A stretch of 64,000 nt of DNA from Rhodocyclaceae bacterium. Its GTDB lineage: Bacteria > Pseudomonadota > Gammaproteobacteria > Burkholderiales > Rhodocyclaceae. The notes beneath the pieces were generated by a model. That model did no database searches. It was given only the letters and a program-made list of their open reading frames with translations, and was not told the origin of the DNA. Position numbers and translations under genes: made by a program. Shown here piece after piece: positions 19,961 through 28,192 of this stretch; the first letter of the stretch is position 1; each line of letters starts with the position of its first letter. Location: the NCBI GenBank assembly GCA_030681195.1, contig JAUXXJ010000046.1:62001-126000 (forward strand). The letters run 5' to 3'.

Positions 19961-20791
19961 ATGACAGAAAAGCATGAGATCAGACCGGAACAATCGGTTG
20001 AATTGCTCAAACACCTGCACATCCTGACGCGTGATGGCAAACTCAACCAAGACAGCCGGCGCAAGTTGAAGCAGGTCTATCACCTTGTCCAGTTCATCGA
20101 GCCACTGCTCAAGGAAACGCTTGAAAAACATCAGGATATCAATCTTGTCGATATCGGGGCCGGAAAGTCCTACCTCGGATTCATCCTCTACGACCTGTTT
20201 TTCAAAAATCGTGCCGGTGCAGCCGCGTTGCATGCCATCGAAACGCGGCCAGCGTTGATTGCCCAGGCACGGGAACTGGCGGGAAAATGTAACTTTGGTG
20301 GTATGCGATTTCATCCGTTGGAAGCGGCCCAGGCACTTGAATCAACCGATCTACCGTCACGCATCGACGTTGTGACTGCTTTGCATGCCTGTAATACGGC
20401 CACGGACGATGCCATACGCTTCGCCCTTGGTCGCAAGGCGCAGTTTATCGTTCTGGTGCCCTGCTGCCAGGCCGAAGTAGCCGCCTTGTTGCGCAAACAC
20501 AAGGGTCAGGCATTGGCCAATCCCATTGCTGAACTTTGGCGCCATCCGATTCATACGCGTGAATTCGGCAGCCATGTCACCAATGTGTTGCGCTGCCTGC
20601 AACTCGAAGCGCACGGTTACCAGCTCAATGTCACTGAGCTGGTGGGATGGGAGCATTCGATGAAAAACGAGTTGATCGTGGCGCGCCGTACCCCTCAGCC
20701 CGCTCGGCATCGCGCGGCGCGCTTACAAGAACTTCTGGGGATGTTGGGGCTGGAAGAGGAACTACGGGAGCGGTTTTTCGTGCCGGCCTGA
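19961..20791 (+). CDS. Class I SAM-dependent methyltransferase
   Basis: A 276-residue protein with the SAM-binding loop LVDIGAGKSYLGFILYDLF and later TALHACNTATDDAI and VLVPCCQAE, a set found in an uncharacterised methyltransferase family (distantly related to METTL25/Methyltransf_32). I took the ATG at 19961; the much longer frame upstream lies antisense to the patZ-like gene. It is divergent from that gene with 60 bases between, in which a TAGAAT (19926-19931) could serve as its -10. Substrate unknown. Confidence 0.75.
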   Translation: MTEKHEIRPEQSVELLKHLHILTRDGKLNQDSRRKLKQVYHLVQFIEPLLKETLEKHQDINLVDIGAGKSYLGFILYDLFFKNRAGAAALHAIETRPALIAQARELAGKCNFGGMRFHPLEAAQALESTDLPSRIDVVTALHACNTATDDAIRFALGRKAQFIVLVPCCQAEVAALLRKHKGQALANPIAELWRHPIHTREFGSHVTNVLRCLQLEAHGYQLNVTELVGWEHSMKNELIVARRTPQPARHRAARLQELLGMLGLEEELRERFFVPA

Positions 20792-20806
20792 AGGCCGGCG
20801 TGGCTG

Positions 20807-20998
20807 CTACGCCATGGAGGAGAGCGCGGCCAACAGGTCGGCGTTGTCGTCTTTGGGCGTAGAGCCGATAGAGGACTTATTGCCACTATGCAAGCCCGCA
20901 GCCACCTCGCTTTGTTTCTTCGCCGACCATTGGCACAAGGGTTGACCGGCAAGAAAAGCCTCGAACTGACTCCAGTCTTCGATTACTGCCTTGGGCAT
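20807..20998 (-). CDS. Small hypothetical protein
   Basis: A 63-residue frame with a good ribosome-binding site (AAGGAG seven bases before the ATG). It starts MPKAVIEDWSQFEAFLAGQP and ends with an acidic/Ala tail; no family recognised. It is convergent with the methyltransferase gene. Protein status rests on the start signal only. Confidence 0.4.
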   Translation of the reverse strand: MPKAVIEDWSQFEAFLAGQPLCQWSAKKQSEVAAGLHSGNKSSIGSTPKDDNADLLAALSSMA

Positions 20999-21130
20999 TT
21001 CACGCTCCTTGCTCTCTACATCAGGACATTTTGCGCCTCACGGCATGAATACGCATCGTCACTGTTTGATTTTTCGTCGCAACCTACGCGCGACTGTGGT
21101 TTTTGGCTTACGCTAGTCCAAAAGTTGATA

Positions 21131-21148
21131 TTATTACAAGTGTAATAA
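21131..21148. promoter_or_regulatory. Operator-like palindrome upstream of the AbrB/Doc module
   Basis: TTATTACA-AG-TGTAATAA, a perfect 8+8 inverted repeat ending 19 bases before the antitoxin ATG; the natural site for autoregulation by the AbrB-type antitoxin. Confidence 0.6.
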
Positions 21149-21167
21149 CATCTTAACCGGAGGCACC

Positions 21168-21395
21168 ATGCACTTCACCCTGAAACTCACCCAGATCGGC
21201 AACTCGGTCGGCGTCGTCCTGCCAAAGGAGGCGCTGGCGGCGCTGCAAGTCGGCAAGGGCGATGCCGTATTCTTGACCGAGTCGCCAGACGGCTACCGTA
21301 TCACCGCCTACGATCCAGAATTTGCCACGCAAATGTCGGCCGCTGAAGGCATCATGAAGCGCCGCCGTAACGTCCTGCGCGAACTGGCCAAATGA
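21168..21395 (+). CDS. AbrB/MazE-type antitoxin of a Doc toxin
   Basis: A 75-residue protein with the swapped-hairpin AbrB fold (LKLTQIGNSVGVVLPKEALAAL..GDAVFLTESPDGYRIT) and a charged C-terminal tail that should wrap the toxin. GGAGG precedes the ATG; the stop overlaps the toxin start by four bases. AbrB-Doc is a common non-canonical pairing. Confidence 0.85.
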   Translation: MHFTLKLTQIGNSVGVVLPKEALAALQVGKGDAVFLTESPDGYRITAYDPEFATQMSAAEGIMKRRRNVLRELAK

Positions 21396-21778
21396 GCCTC
21401 GTCTGGATCGACGAGGCCGTCGTCTGGGCCGTGCATGAGGCTCAGCTTGCCGAACATGGCGGATCGGCGGGTGTACGCGATGCCGGTTTGCTCCACTCCG
21501 CGCTCGCCCGGCCGCAGAATCTCGTCGCTTACGGTACGCCAGATTTGGCCGATTGCGCCGCCGCCTATGGTTACGGCGTGGCGCGCAACCACCCCTTCAT
21601 CGACGGCAACAAGCGCACCGCCTTCGTCTGTACCGAACTATTCATGGAACTGAATGGCGCGCGCCTGATGGCTGACGATGCTGACTGCGTGCGCACCATG
21701 CTCGCCGTCGCCGCTGGCGAAATCGAAGAGGCCGCATTCGCGGCCTGGCTGCGGGCCCACATCACGCCGCGCAACTAA
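21392..21778 (+). CDS. doc: Death-on-curing (Doc/Fic-fold) toxin
   Basis: A 128-residue Fic-fold kinase-type toxin with the Doc motif NHPFIDGNKRTAF; Doc proteins stop translation by phosphorylating EF-Tu. It begins at ATGA with the antitoxin stop and appears intact and complete in length. Confidence 0.9.
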   Translation: MSLVWIDEAVVWAVHEAQLAEHGGSAGVRDAGLLHSALARPQNLVAYGTPDLADCAAAYGYGVARNHPFIDGNKRTAFVCTELFMELNGARLMADDADCVRTMLAVAAGEIEEAAFAAWLRAHITPRN

Positions 21779-21780
21779 GC

Positions 21781-23412
21781 TTACTCCACGCCCTGACTGG
21801 CGAGGTATTCCTCATAGTTACCGCGATAGTCGACGATCTCACCGGTGGTCTTGATCTCGATGATGCGTGTCGCCAGCGAGGAGACGAATTCCCGGTCGTG
21901 CGAGACGAAGATCAGCGTACCCGGATATTTTTCCAGCGCGTTGTTCAATGACTCGATCGACTCCATGTCGAGGTGGTTGGTCGGTTCGTCCATCAGCAGC
22001 ACGTTGTTGTGCAGCAGGATCAGCTTGCCGAACAGCATGCGGCCTTGTTCGCCGCCGGAGATGACCTTGACGGATTTCTTAACTTCGTCGCCGGAGAACA
22101 GCAGGCGCCCGAGGGTGCCGCGAATCAGGGTTTCAACGTCCGAGCCTTCGTAGCCACCTTCACGCACCCACTGGCTGATCCAGTCGGTGAGGCTCATGTC
22201 CTCAGCGAAGTCGGCCGCATGGTCCTGGGCGAAATAGCCGGGGCGGGCTTTCTCGGCCCATTTCACCTTGCCATGCTCGGGGGCAAGGCCGCCCAGATCG
22301 GTGCCGGCGAAGAGCTTGAGCAGGGTGGTTTTGCCGACGCCGTTTTCGCCGATGATCGCGACTTTTTCGCCCGCTTCGATGGCGGAACTGAAGCTCTTGA
22401 TGACCGGGGTGCCGGGCACATAACCGAAGTTGAGGTTATCGGTTTCGACGGCGAGGCGGTGCAGTTTTTCCTTTTCGCTATAGTCGAAGCCGATCCACGG
22501 ATATTGGCGCGAGGAGGGCTTGATGTCCTCGATCTTGATCTTTTCGATCTGTTTGGCGCGCGAGGTGGCTTGGCGTGCCTTCGAGGCGTTGGCGGAGAAG
22601 CGGCGCACGAAGGTCTGCAGCTCGGCGACCTTTTCCTTGGCCTTGGCGTTAGCGTTTGACTGGCGCGTGCGCGCCTGCGTCGAGGCTTCCATGAAGTCGT
22701 CGTAGTTGCCGGGATAGACGGTGATCTTGCCGTAATCCAGGTCGGCCATGTGGGTGCAGACCTGATTGAGAAAGTGGCGGTCGTGGGAGATGATGATCAT
22801 CGTGCTGTTACGCTCGTTGATGACGTTCTCCAGCCAGCGGATGGTGTTGATGTCGAGGTTGTTGGTCGGTTCGTCGAGCAGCAGGATGTCGGGGTTCGAA
22901 AACAAGGCTTGCACCAGCAGCACGCGCAGCTTCCAGCCCGGCGCCACTTCGCGCATCGGGCCGCTGTGCTGTTCGATGGGGATGCCAACGCCCATCAGCA
23001 ATTCGCCGGCACGGGATTCGGCCGTGTAGCCGTCGTACTCGCCAAAATGGTGCTCCAGGTCGGCGGCACGCATGTAGTCGTCTTCGGTCGCCTCGGGGTT
23101 GGCGTAAATCGCATCGCGCTCCTGCATGCAGTCCCACATTTCCTTGTGGCCCATCATCACCACGTCGAGGACACGCACATCTTCGTAGGCGAACTGGTCC
23201 TGGCGCAGGAAGGCCATGCGCTCGTGCGCGTCGAGGCTGACGTTGCCGGCGGAGGAGTCAAGCACCCCGGCCAGAATCTTCATGAAGGTGGTCTTGCCGG
23301 AGCCGTTGGCGCCGATCAGACCATAGCGATTGCCCTCGCCGAACTTGACGGAAACGTTTTCAAACAAGGGCTTGGCCCCGAACTGCATGGTGATGTTGTT
23401 GGCAACGAGCAC
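21781..23412 (-). CDS. ABC-F family ATPase (YbiT-like)
   Basis: A 543-residue soluble protein with two ABC domains: Walker [10 protein letters not shown] and GENGVGKTT, Walker [12 protein letters not shown] and [11 protein letters not shown], a linker rich in charged residues between them, and no membrane segments. This is the ABC-F translation-factor architecture; the N-terminal [20 protein letters not shown] and length are closest to YbiT. It acts on ribosomes. It converges on doc with two bases between stop codons. Confidence 0.92.
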   Translation of the reverse strand: MLVANNITMQFGAKPLFENVSVKFGEGNRYGLIGANGSGKTTFMKILAGVLDSSAGNVSLDAHERMAFLRQDQFAYEDVRVLDVVMMGHKEMWDCMQERDAIYANPEATEDDYMRAADLEHHFGEYDGYTAESRAGELLMGVGIPIEQHSGPMREVAPGWKLRVLLVQALFSNPDILLLDEPTNNLDINTIRWLENVINERNSTMIIISHDRHFLNQVCTHMADLDYGKITVYPGNYDDFMEASTQARTRQSNANAKAKEKVAELQTFVRRFSANASKARQATSRAKQIEKIKIEDIKPSSRQYPWIGFDYSEKEKLHRLAVETDNLNFGYVPGTPVIKSFSSAIEAGEKVAIIGENGVGKTTLLKLFAGTDLGGLAPEHGKVKWAEKARPGYFAQDHAADFAEDMSLTDWISQWVREGGYEGSDVETLIRGTLGRLLFSGDEVKKSVKVISGGEQGRMLFGKLILLHNNVLLMDEPTNHLDMESIESLNNALEKYPGTLIFVSHDREFVSSLATRIIEIKTTGEIVDYRGNYEEYLASQGVE

Positions 23413-23460
23413 TGATAATCCTTCGTGATACGGCAGAGAAAGGCGCGCAGTCTACTCGCA

Positions 23461-23540
23461 ATGAAACACGTAGGGCCGTCCCAAGTGTTTCATGCCCCTT
23501 GAGGGGAGATCGCCGCGCAGCGGCGATTGCGGGGTGGGCT
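23461..23540. repeat. Intergenic palindrome cluster
   Basis: Three stem-loops in a row between the ABC-F gene and rsuA: ATGAAACAC...GTGTTTCAT (23461-23493), CCCCTTGAGGGG and ATCGCCGC-GCA-GCGGCGAT. Such strings recur between genes of betaproteobacteria. A role as bidirectional RNA-stabilising or promoter-leader element is possible. Confidence 0.55.
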
Positions 23541-23560
23541 CAATGTTAAAGTGCTGGTCT

Positions 23561-24265
23561 ATGAAAAAACTGACGCTTGAAAAAATCCTGCAATCGCAGG
23601 GCTTCGGCACGAAGAAAAGTTGCCGCTACATGGTGCTCGACGGGCTGGTGGAAGTGGCCGGTGCGGTGGTCGATGATGTGAAAGCCGAGTTCGATCCGGC
23701 CGGATTGAACTTCAAGGTGGATGGCGAACCCTGGCAATATCGCGAACACGTCTATCTAGCCCTCAACAAGCCCACCGGCGTGGAATGTTCGCGCCGTCCG
23801 GCGGTGCATCGCGGTGTGCTGAGCCTGCTGCCCGATCAATTCACCGCGCGCGACGTGCAGCCGGTGGGACGGCTCGATCACGATACCACCGGCCTGCTGC
23901 TGCTTTCCGACGATGGCAACTTCATCCACACCCAGTCGCATCCCAAGCGCCATGTGCCGAAAACCTATGTGGCCACGACGCAAGACCCGGTGACGCCCGA
24001 ACTGGTGGCGCAGCTTTCGTCCGGCGTTCAGTTGAACGATGAACCCGCGCCATTGGCCGCACAGGCGCGTCAGCTTGAGTCGCATCAGGTCGAAATTACC
24101 ATCGACATGGGCAAATACCACCAAGTCAAGCGCATGCTGGCGGCGGCGGGACATCACTGCGTGGCGCTGCGTCGCACGGCGATTGGCGGGCTGACGCTGG
24201 AAGCGCTGGAGCTGGCCGAGGGCGATTGGTGCTATCTCGACGCGGAACAACTGGCCAAGCTGTAA
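23561..24265 (+). CDS. rsuA: RsuA-type 16S rRNA pseudouridine synthase
   Basis: A 234-residue enzyme likely making pseudouridine 516 of 16S rRNA. It has an S4-like RNA-binding start (KILQSQGFGTKKSCRYMV), the catalytic segment GRLDHDTTGLLLLSDDG with the essential Asp, and KTYVATT / KYHQVKRMLAAAGHH blocks. The ATG at 23561 fits the family; the frame extends upstream into the palindromic spacer. Its TAA stop overlaps a copy of the 24-bp repeat. Confidence 0.9.
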   Translation: MKKLTLEKILQSQGFGTKKSCRYMVLDGLVEVAGAVVDDVKAEFDPAGLNFKVDGEPWQYREHVYLALNKPTGVECSRRPAVHRGVLSLLPDQFTARDVQPVGRLDHDTTGLLLLSDDGNFIHTQSHPKRHVPKTYVATTQDPVTPELVAQLSSGVQLNDEPAPLAAQARQLESHQVEITIDMGKYHQVKRMLAAAGHHCVALRRTAIGGLTLEALELAEGDWCYLDAEQLAKL

Positions 24266-24287
24266 AAGTCGGCGATGGCGGGACGGC
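24264..24287 (-). repeat. 24-bp dispersed repeat overlapping the rsuA stop codon
   Basis: Reverse-orientation copy (AAAAGTCGGCGATGGCGGG + ACGGC), one mismatch. The last two bases of the TAA stop are the first bases of the repeat. Confidence 0.85.
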
Positions 24288-24307
24288 AGCTTGCAATCAT
24301 CCTTGAA

Positions 24308-24324
24308 ATAGCTAATATGGCTAT
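24308..24324. promoter_or_regulatory. Operator-like palindrome upstream of the Phd-CcdA/CcdB module
   Basis: ATAGC-TAATATG-GCTAT, 24 bases before the antitoxin start, in an AT-rich promoter-like stretch. Candidate binding site of the Phd-type domain. Confidence 0.5.
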
Positions 24325-24348
24325 ATTGCGTATTTCATCGAGCCGGTC

Positions 24349-24606
24349 ATGATTACTATTACCTCCGTCGAAGCACAAAGCCGTTTTGGCGAGCTGATCG
24401 ATCGTGCGCAACGCGAACCCATTGCGGTAACGCGCCGTGGCCGCACAGTCGCCTATGTCGTGTCCGAGCACGAGATGCGCGAATTGGCTGACCTTAAGCG
24501 CAGGGAAGGGACCGACAAGTCAGCCACGCTGGCGAAAACTCTCGCGGCATGGAACGATTTCAATGCCAAGCATGGCGCGTTCGCCGACGAACATTCGACG
24601 CTGTAA
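24349..24606 (+). CDS. Hybrid antitoxin: Phd/YefM DNA-binding part plus CcdA-like toxin-binding tail
   Basis: An 85-residue protein. Residues 1-50 are of the Phd/YefM type (ITSVEAQSRFGELIDRAQREPIAVTRRGRTVAYVVS). The C-terminus WNDFNAKHGAFADEHSTL resembles the CcdB-binding tail of CcdA, which ends NGSFADENRDW. The next gene is a CcdB, so the tail matches the toxin while the DNA-binding part belongs to another family. Ten bases separate the genes. Confidence 0.8.
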   Translation: MITITSVEAQSRFGELIDRAQREPIAVTRRGRTVAYVVSEHEMRELADLKRREGTDKSATLAKTLAAWNDFNAKHGAFADEHSTL

Positions 24607-24615
24607 CGCTTCGTC

Positions 24616-24936
24616 ATGGCCCAGTTTGATGTTCATCGCAATACGGGACGACAGCGGGAGGCAATCCCCTACGTCGTTCTCGTCCAGTCGGCCTTGTATG
24701 ACAGCTATCGGCGCCGCGTGGTGGTTCCGCTGGTGCGGCTTTCGGCGCTCGGGACGGTCGCTGGTCATCATCTCAACCCGGTATTCGAGGTCGAGAACGT
24801 GCCGGTCGTCCTGCACCCGTTGGAAATTGTCTCGGTGGCTAGCGATCAACTCGGCGAGTTTGTCGGTTCTCTCGCCGAGGATGGTGATCGCATCGCGGCA
24901 GCACTTGACGAATTGCTCACCCGGTCATGGGGATAA
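24616..24936 (+). CDS. ccdB: CcdB gyrase-poison toxin
   Basis: A 106-residue protein with the CcdB pattern: QFDVHRNTGRQREAIPYVVLVQS, RRVVVPL, LNPVF and the C-terminal W-G (E. coli CcdB ends WGI). CcdB traps DNA gyrase. It appears complete, and its stop overlaps the start of the following methyltransferase by ten bases. Confidence 0.85.
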   Translation: MAQFDVHRNTGRQREAIPYVVLVQSALYDSYRRRVVVPLVRLSALGTVAGHHLNPVFEVENVPVVLHPLEIVSVASDQLGEFVGSLAEDGDRIAAALDELLTRSWG

Positions 24937-25490
24937 ACGCCGTGCCCGCTGATGTTATTTATCCCACCGAGCCGTCTTCCTGGATTGCCCGCTTTGCGCC
25001 CCTGATTCCCGCGCAGGGCGACGTGCTCGATCTTGCCTGCGGCGGTGGTCGCCATGCACGTCTGCTCGCCAGCCTGGGACATCGCGTCGATGCCGTCGAC
25101 CGCGATGGGGATGCGTTGGCGCTTCTTGCCGGCATTGAGGGCGTCACCACGCGGCAGGCCGATCTCGAAGGCGGGCCGTGGCCGTATTACGGCTGTGTTT
25201 TTGACGGTATTGTGGTCAGCCGCTACCTGTGGCGCCCCCTGATGCCGCAAATCTTCAACTGCCTTGGCGAAGGCGGCGTGCTGATCTACGAAACCTTCAT
25301 GGAAGGCCAGCAGCTATTTGGCAAGCCGGAAAACCCCGCGCACCTCCTGCGTTCCGGCGAACTACTGGAAATGGTCGGCAAACGCTTCACCGTCGTGGCC
25401 TTCGAACAAGGCGAAATCGCCGGGGAAAAACCGCAGGTCATGCAACGCATCTGCGTGCGGCGAGGACGGCCCGAGAAGTTGCCGGTTTAG
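24927..25490 (+). CDS. SAM-dependent methyltransferase (TehB-like)
   Basis: A 187-residue class I methyltransferase: SAM loop DVLDLACGGGRHARLLASLGHRVDAVDRD, then ADLEGGPWP and FDGIVVSRYLWRPL. It resembles small TehB/UbiE-like enzymes; the substrate is unknown. The ATG lies inside the end of ccdB; a GTG at 24942 is an alternative. It converges on mnmH with a four-base overlap of the stop codons. Confidence 0.75.
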   Translation: MGINAVPADVIYPTEPSSWIARFAPLIPAQGDVLDLACGGGRHARLLASLGHRVDAVDRDGDALALLAGIEGVTTRQADLEGGPWPYYGCVFDGIVVSRYLWRPLMPQIFNCLGEGGVLIYETFMEGQQLFGKPENPAHLLRSGELLEMVGKRFTVVAFEQGEIAGEKPQVMQRICVRRGRPEKLPV

Positions 25491-26539
25491 GCTGCCAGGA
25501 TGTCGCGGGCCAACATATTAATGCTGGCCTGACTGAGATCATCGGCCGCAAAGACGGTCGCATCGGCGTAGCGGTAGTTCTTGTCCTGCGAGCGCTGGTA
25601 GAGCGGATCGTAATGGTTTTCCAGCAGGTCGGCGACGAGGGCAGGGAAATCGCCGGCTTCGATCTGGCGGGTCCAGTGGTCTAGCGTTTCGTTGCTTTGC
25701 AGGCCGTGCAGGCGGCTGAGTTGTTCGATCAGCCACTGCGGGTGTTGCAGGAAGTAATCGTAGTCGCGCAGCAAAAAGTCGGCTCTGGCAGGACGGCTGG
25801 CGTCGATGCGCAGGCAGGGCGCGGCGCGCAGGCCATTGATCAGGGCATCGGGCACTTGCAGTTTGCCGATGCGGCGGCTCTCCGCTTCGGCAAACACCGG
25901 ACGGGCGGGGTCGAAGGTCTGCAGGGCGGCGAAGAGTTTCGACTCGAACATCTTCTGTGCCGGTTGCGGCGCATCGGGCAGGTTGCCGAGTACCGAACCC
26001 TTGTGCGCGGCCAGTTCTTCGAGATGCAGAATCTGCCCGCCGAGTTGGCCGATAGCTTCGAGGATGCGGCTCTTGGCGCTGCCAGTGGGGCCGGAAATAA
26101 TTCGATATTGGAACTGCGTCGGCAGGCGGGTGAGTTGCTCGACCACATGCTTGCGCCAAGCCTTGTAGCCGCCTTCGAGGCGATGGGCGTCCCAACCGAT
26201 CTCGCGCAGGATGTGGGCAAATGCGCCGGAGCGTTTGCCGCCACGCCAGCAGTAGACGAGGGGTTTCCAGTCTTTCGGTTTGTCGAGGAACAGGGTCTCG
26301 ATGTGCGTGGCGATATTTTTGGCGACCAGCACCGCGCCGATCTTCTTGGCCTCGAAGGGGGAAGCCTGCTTGTAGAGCGTGCCGACGCGGGCACGTTCGT
26401 CGTTCGACAAGACCGCACAACTGGTGGCGCCCGGCAGGTGATCCTCGGCAAATTCGCCGGGCGAACGGGCATCCAGGATCGCATCAAAATCGCCGACCTG
26501 TGCTATGGTTGCGACGCCCTTATGTTGGCGTTCCGCCAC
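25487..26539 (-). CDS. mnmH: tRNA 2-selenouridine synthase MnmH (SelU)
   Basis: A 350-residue enzyme that replaces sulfur with selenium at the wobble 2-thiouridine of tRNA, using selenophosphate. The N-terminal rhodanese domain has the active cysteine in VYCWRGGKRSGAF; the C-terminal half has a P-loop, SGPTGSAKS. No ATG is available; the first GTG at 26539 is the likely start, only 11 bases from the divergent selD start. SRPARADFLLRD (25774-25797) matches a copy of the 24-bp dispersed repeat. With selD and selABC in the window, both selenium uses (Sec and selenouridine) are encoded. Confidence 0.93.
   Translation of the reverse strand: MAERQHKGVATIAQVGDFDAILDARSPGEFAEDHLPGATSCAVLSNDERARVGTLYKQASPFEAKKIGAVLVAKNIATHIETLFLDKPKDWKPLVYCWRGGKRSGAFAHILREIGWDAHRLEGGYKAWRKHVVEQLTRLPTQFQYRIISGPTGSAKSRILEAIGQLGGQILHLEELAAHKGSVLGNLPDAPQPAQKMFESKLFAALQTFDPARPVFAEAESRRIGKLQVPDALINGLRAAPCLRIDASRPARADFLLRDYDYFLQHPQWLIEQLSRLHGLQSNETLDHWTRQIEAGDFPALVADLLENHYDPLYQRSQDKNYRYADATVFAADDLSQASINMLARDILAA
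25774..25797 (-). repeat. 24-bp dispersed repeat, diverged copy inside mnmH
   Basis: AAAAGTCGGCTCTGGCAGG + ACGGC, two mismatches; translated as RPARADF on the mnmH strand. Confidence 0.6.
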
Positions 26540-26550
26540 AAATTTCTCCC

Positions 26551-27591
26551 ATGGAAAACATCAAACTTACCCAATTCAGTCACGGCGGGGGTTGAGGCTG
26601 CAAGATTGCGTCGGCCGTGTTGTCGCGCATTATCGCCGAATCACCTCTGAAGACTTTGCCCGAAGCGCTCATGGTCGGTATCGAAACTGCCGACGATGCG
26701 GCGGTGTATCGCCTTAACGATCATCAGGCGATTGTCGCCACCACCGATTTCTTCATGCCGATTGTGGACGATCCGCGCGATTTCGGCCGCATTGCGGCGG
26801 CCAATGCGCTCTCGGATGTGTATGCGATGGGTGGACAGCCGATCTTCGCGCTGGCCATCGTCGGCATGCCGCTCGGCAAGCTGCCGGAAGAAACCATTCA
26901 CGCCATTCTCGAAGGCGGTGCCTCGATCTGCGCCGAAGCCGGCATTCCGATTGCCGGCGGGCATACCATCGATGCGCCCGAGCCGATCTACGGACTGGTG
27001 GGCATCGGCATCGTCCATCCCGATCAGGTCAAGCGCAATGCCGGCGCCCATGCCGGCGATGTGCTGATTCTCAGCAAGCCGCTCGGCATTGGCATTCTCT
27101 CGGCCGCGATGAAGAAGGACTTGCTCAGTCCGGCCGGTTATGCCGAGATGGTACGCTGGGCCACCAAGCTCAACGTCACCGGCGCGCAACTGGCGCAGAT
27201 TCCCGGGGTGCATGCGGTGACGGATATCACCGGCTTTGGTTTCGCCGGCCACTTGCTGGAAATCTGCAAGGGTTCGCAACTGTTGGCCGAGGTGGCATTT
27301 GAGCAACTGCCGCTGATCGAGGAAGCAGTCACGCATCTGAAGGCCGGCATTGCCACTGGCGCGTCGGCACGCAACTGGCAAAGCTATGGTGATGCCGTCT
27401 CGCTAGAGCCGACTTTTGAAGAGTGGCACCAGAAGATGCTGACCGATCCGCAGACCAGTGGTGGGCTGCTGGTGGCTTGCAGCCCGGACAGCGTCGAGGC
27501 GGTAATGGCGGCGTTTCATGCCGATGGCTTTGACCGGGCGCGCATTGTCGGTGCGATGCGCGAAGGCCCGGCGCGGCTCAGCGTGGTTTGA
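26551..27591 (+). CDS. selD: Selenophosphate synthetase SelD, itself a selenoprotein
   Basis: A 346-residue enzyme making selenophosphate from selenide and ATP. The start MENIKLTQFSHGGG is followed by TGA (26593-26595) and then GCKIASAVLSRII; aligned with E. coli SelD (SHGAGCGCKI) the TGA falls exactly on the catalytic Cys17, so it should be read as selenocysteine 15. The remainder has DDAAVYRLN, TTDFFMPIVDDPRDFGRIAAANALSDVYAMGG and DPQTSGGLLVAC. A simple frame finder starts it after the TGA and loses the active site. AVSLEPTF at 27404-27427 resembles a diverged 24-bp repeat. Confidence 0.95.
26593..26626 (+). promoter_or_regulatory. UGA selenocysteine codon and SECIS-like hairpin of selD
   Basis: The TGA (26593-26595) is followed 12 bases later by a hairpin at 26608-26626: GCG pairs with CGC, a U-U mismatch, then CGGC pairs with GUUG (G-U pairs included), loop CGU containing GU. 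Distance and loop fit a bacterial SECIS. Folded by eye. Confidence 0.55.
27404..27427 (+). repeat. 24-bp dispersed repeat, doubtful copy inside selD
   Basis: GCCGTCTCGCTAGAGCC then GACTTTT; two mismatches. In frame as AVSLEPTF. Could be chance. Confidence 0.45.
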
Positions 27592-28192
27592 GCAGCGCCT
27601 TGACGGCCGGCCAGATGTGATCGCGAATTTTGGGTTGCGCGGCGGCGGTCGGATGCAGTCGGTCGGGCTGAAAAGCGGCGTCGTCGAGGGCAATGGGTTC
27701 GAGCAGGAAGGGCAGCAGGCCGGACTTTTCGGCCTTGGCGACGTCGGCAAACATCTGGCTGAATTGCTGCGTGTAGGCGGTGCCATAGTTGGGCGGCAAA
27801 CGCATGCCGGCGATCAACACGCGCGCCCCGGCCTGACGCGAGGCTTTTGCCATCGCCTGCAGGTTGGCGCGGCTGGCCTCAATCGGCAGACCGCGCAGAC
27901 CATCATTGGCCCCGAGCGCCAGCACCACCACGGCCGGACGATGCTGCTTCAGCAGGGCCGGCAGGCGCGTCCGCCCGCCCGCCGTGGTTTCACCACTGAT
28001 GCTGGCGTTGACCAGTGCGTGGGGAAACTTTTCCTGTTTCAAACGATCTGCCATGAGGGACGGCCAGCTTTGCGCGAGCTCGATCCCATAACCCGCCGAC
28101 AGGCTGTCGCCGAAGACCAGAATCGTCGGCGCGGCGTGGGCAGAACGCATCGCAAACAATGACAGTAAGAATAACCAGAAGAATCTCGACAT
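27578..28192 (-). CDS. tesA: Periplasmic GDSL esterase/lysophospholipase (TesA-like)
   Basis: A 204-residue secreted hydrolase with signal peptide (MSRFFWLFLLSLFAMRSAHA) and the four SGNH blocks: VFGDSLSAGYG with catalytic Ser, SISGETTAGG, LGANDGLRG and the Asp-His pair in PDRLHPTAAAQ. It acts as thioesterase/arylesterase. The ATG at 28192 overlaps the start codon of ybbA on the other strand within the palindrome CATG; longer frames upstream run antisense into ybbA. It converges on selD with a 14-base overlap. Confidence 0.92.
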   Translation of the reverse strand: MSRFFWLFLLSLFAMRSAHAAPTILVFGDSLSAGYGIELAQSWPSLMADRLKQEKFPHALVNASISGETTAGGRTRLPALLKQHRPAVVVLALGANDGLRGLPIEASRANLQAMAKASRQAGARVLIAGMRLPPNYGTAYTQQFSQMFADVAKAEKSGLLPFLLEPIALDDAAFQPDRLHPTAAAQPKIRDHIWPAVKALLKPR

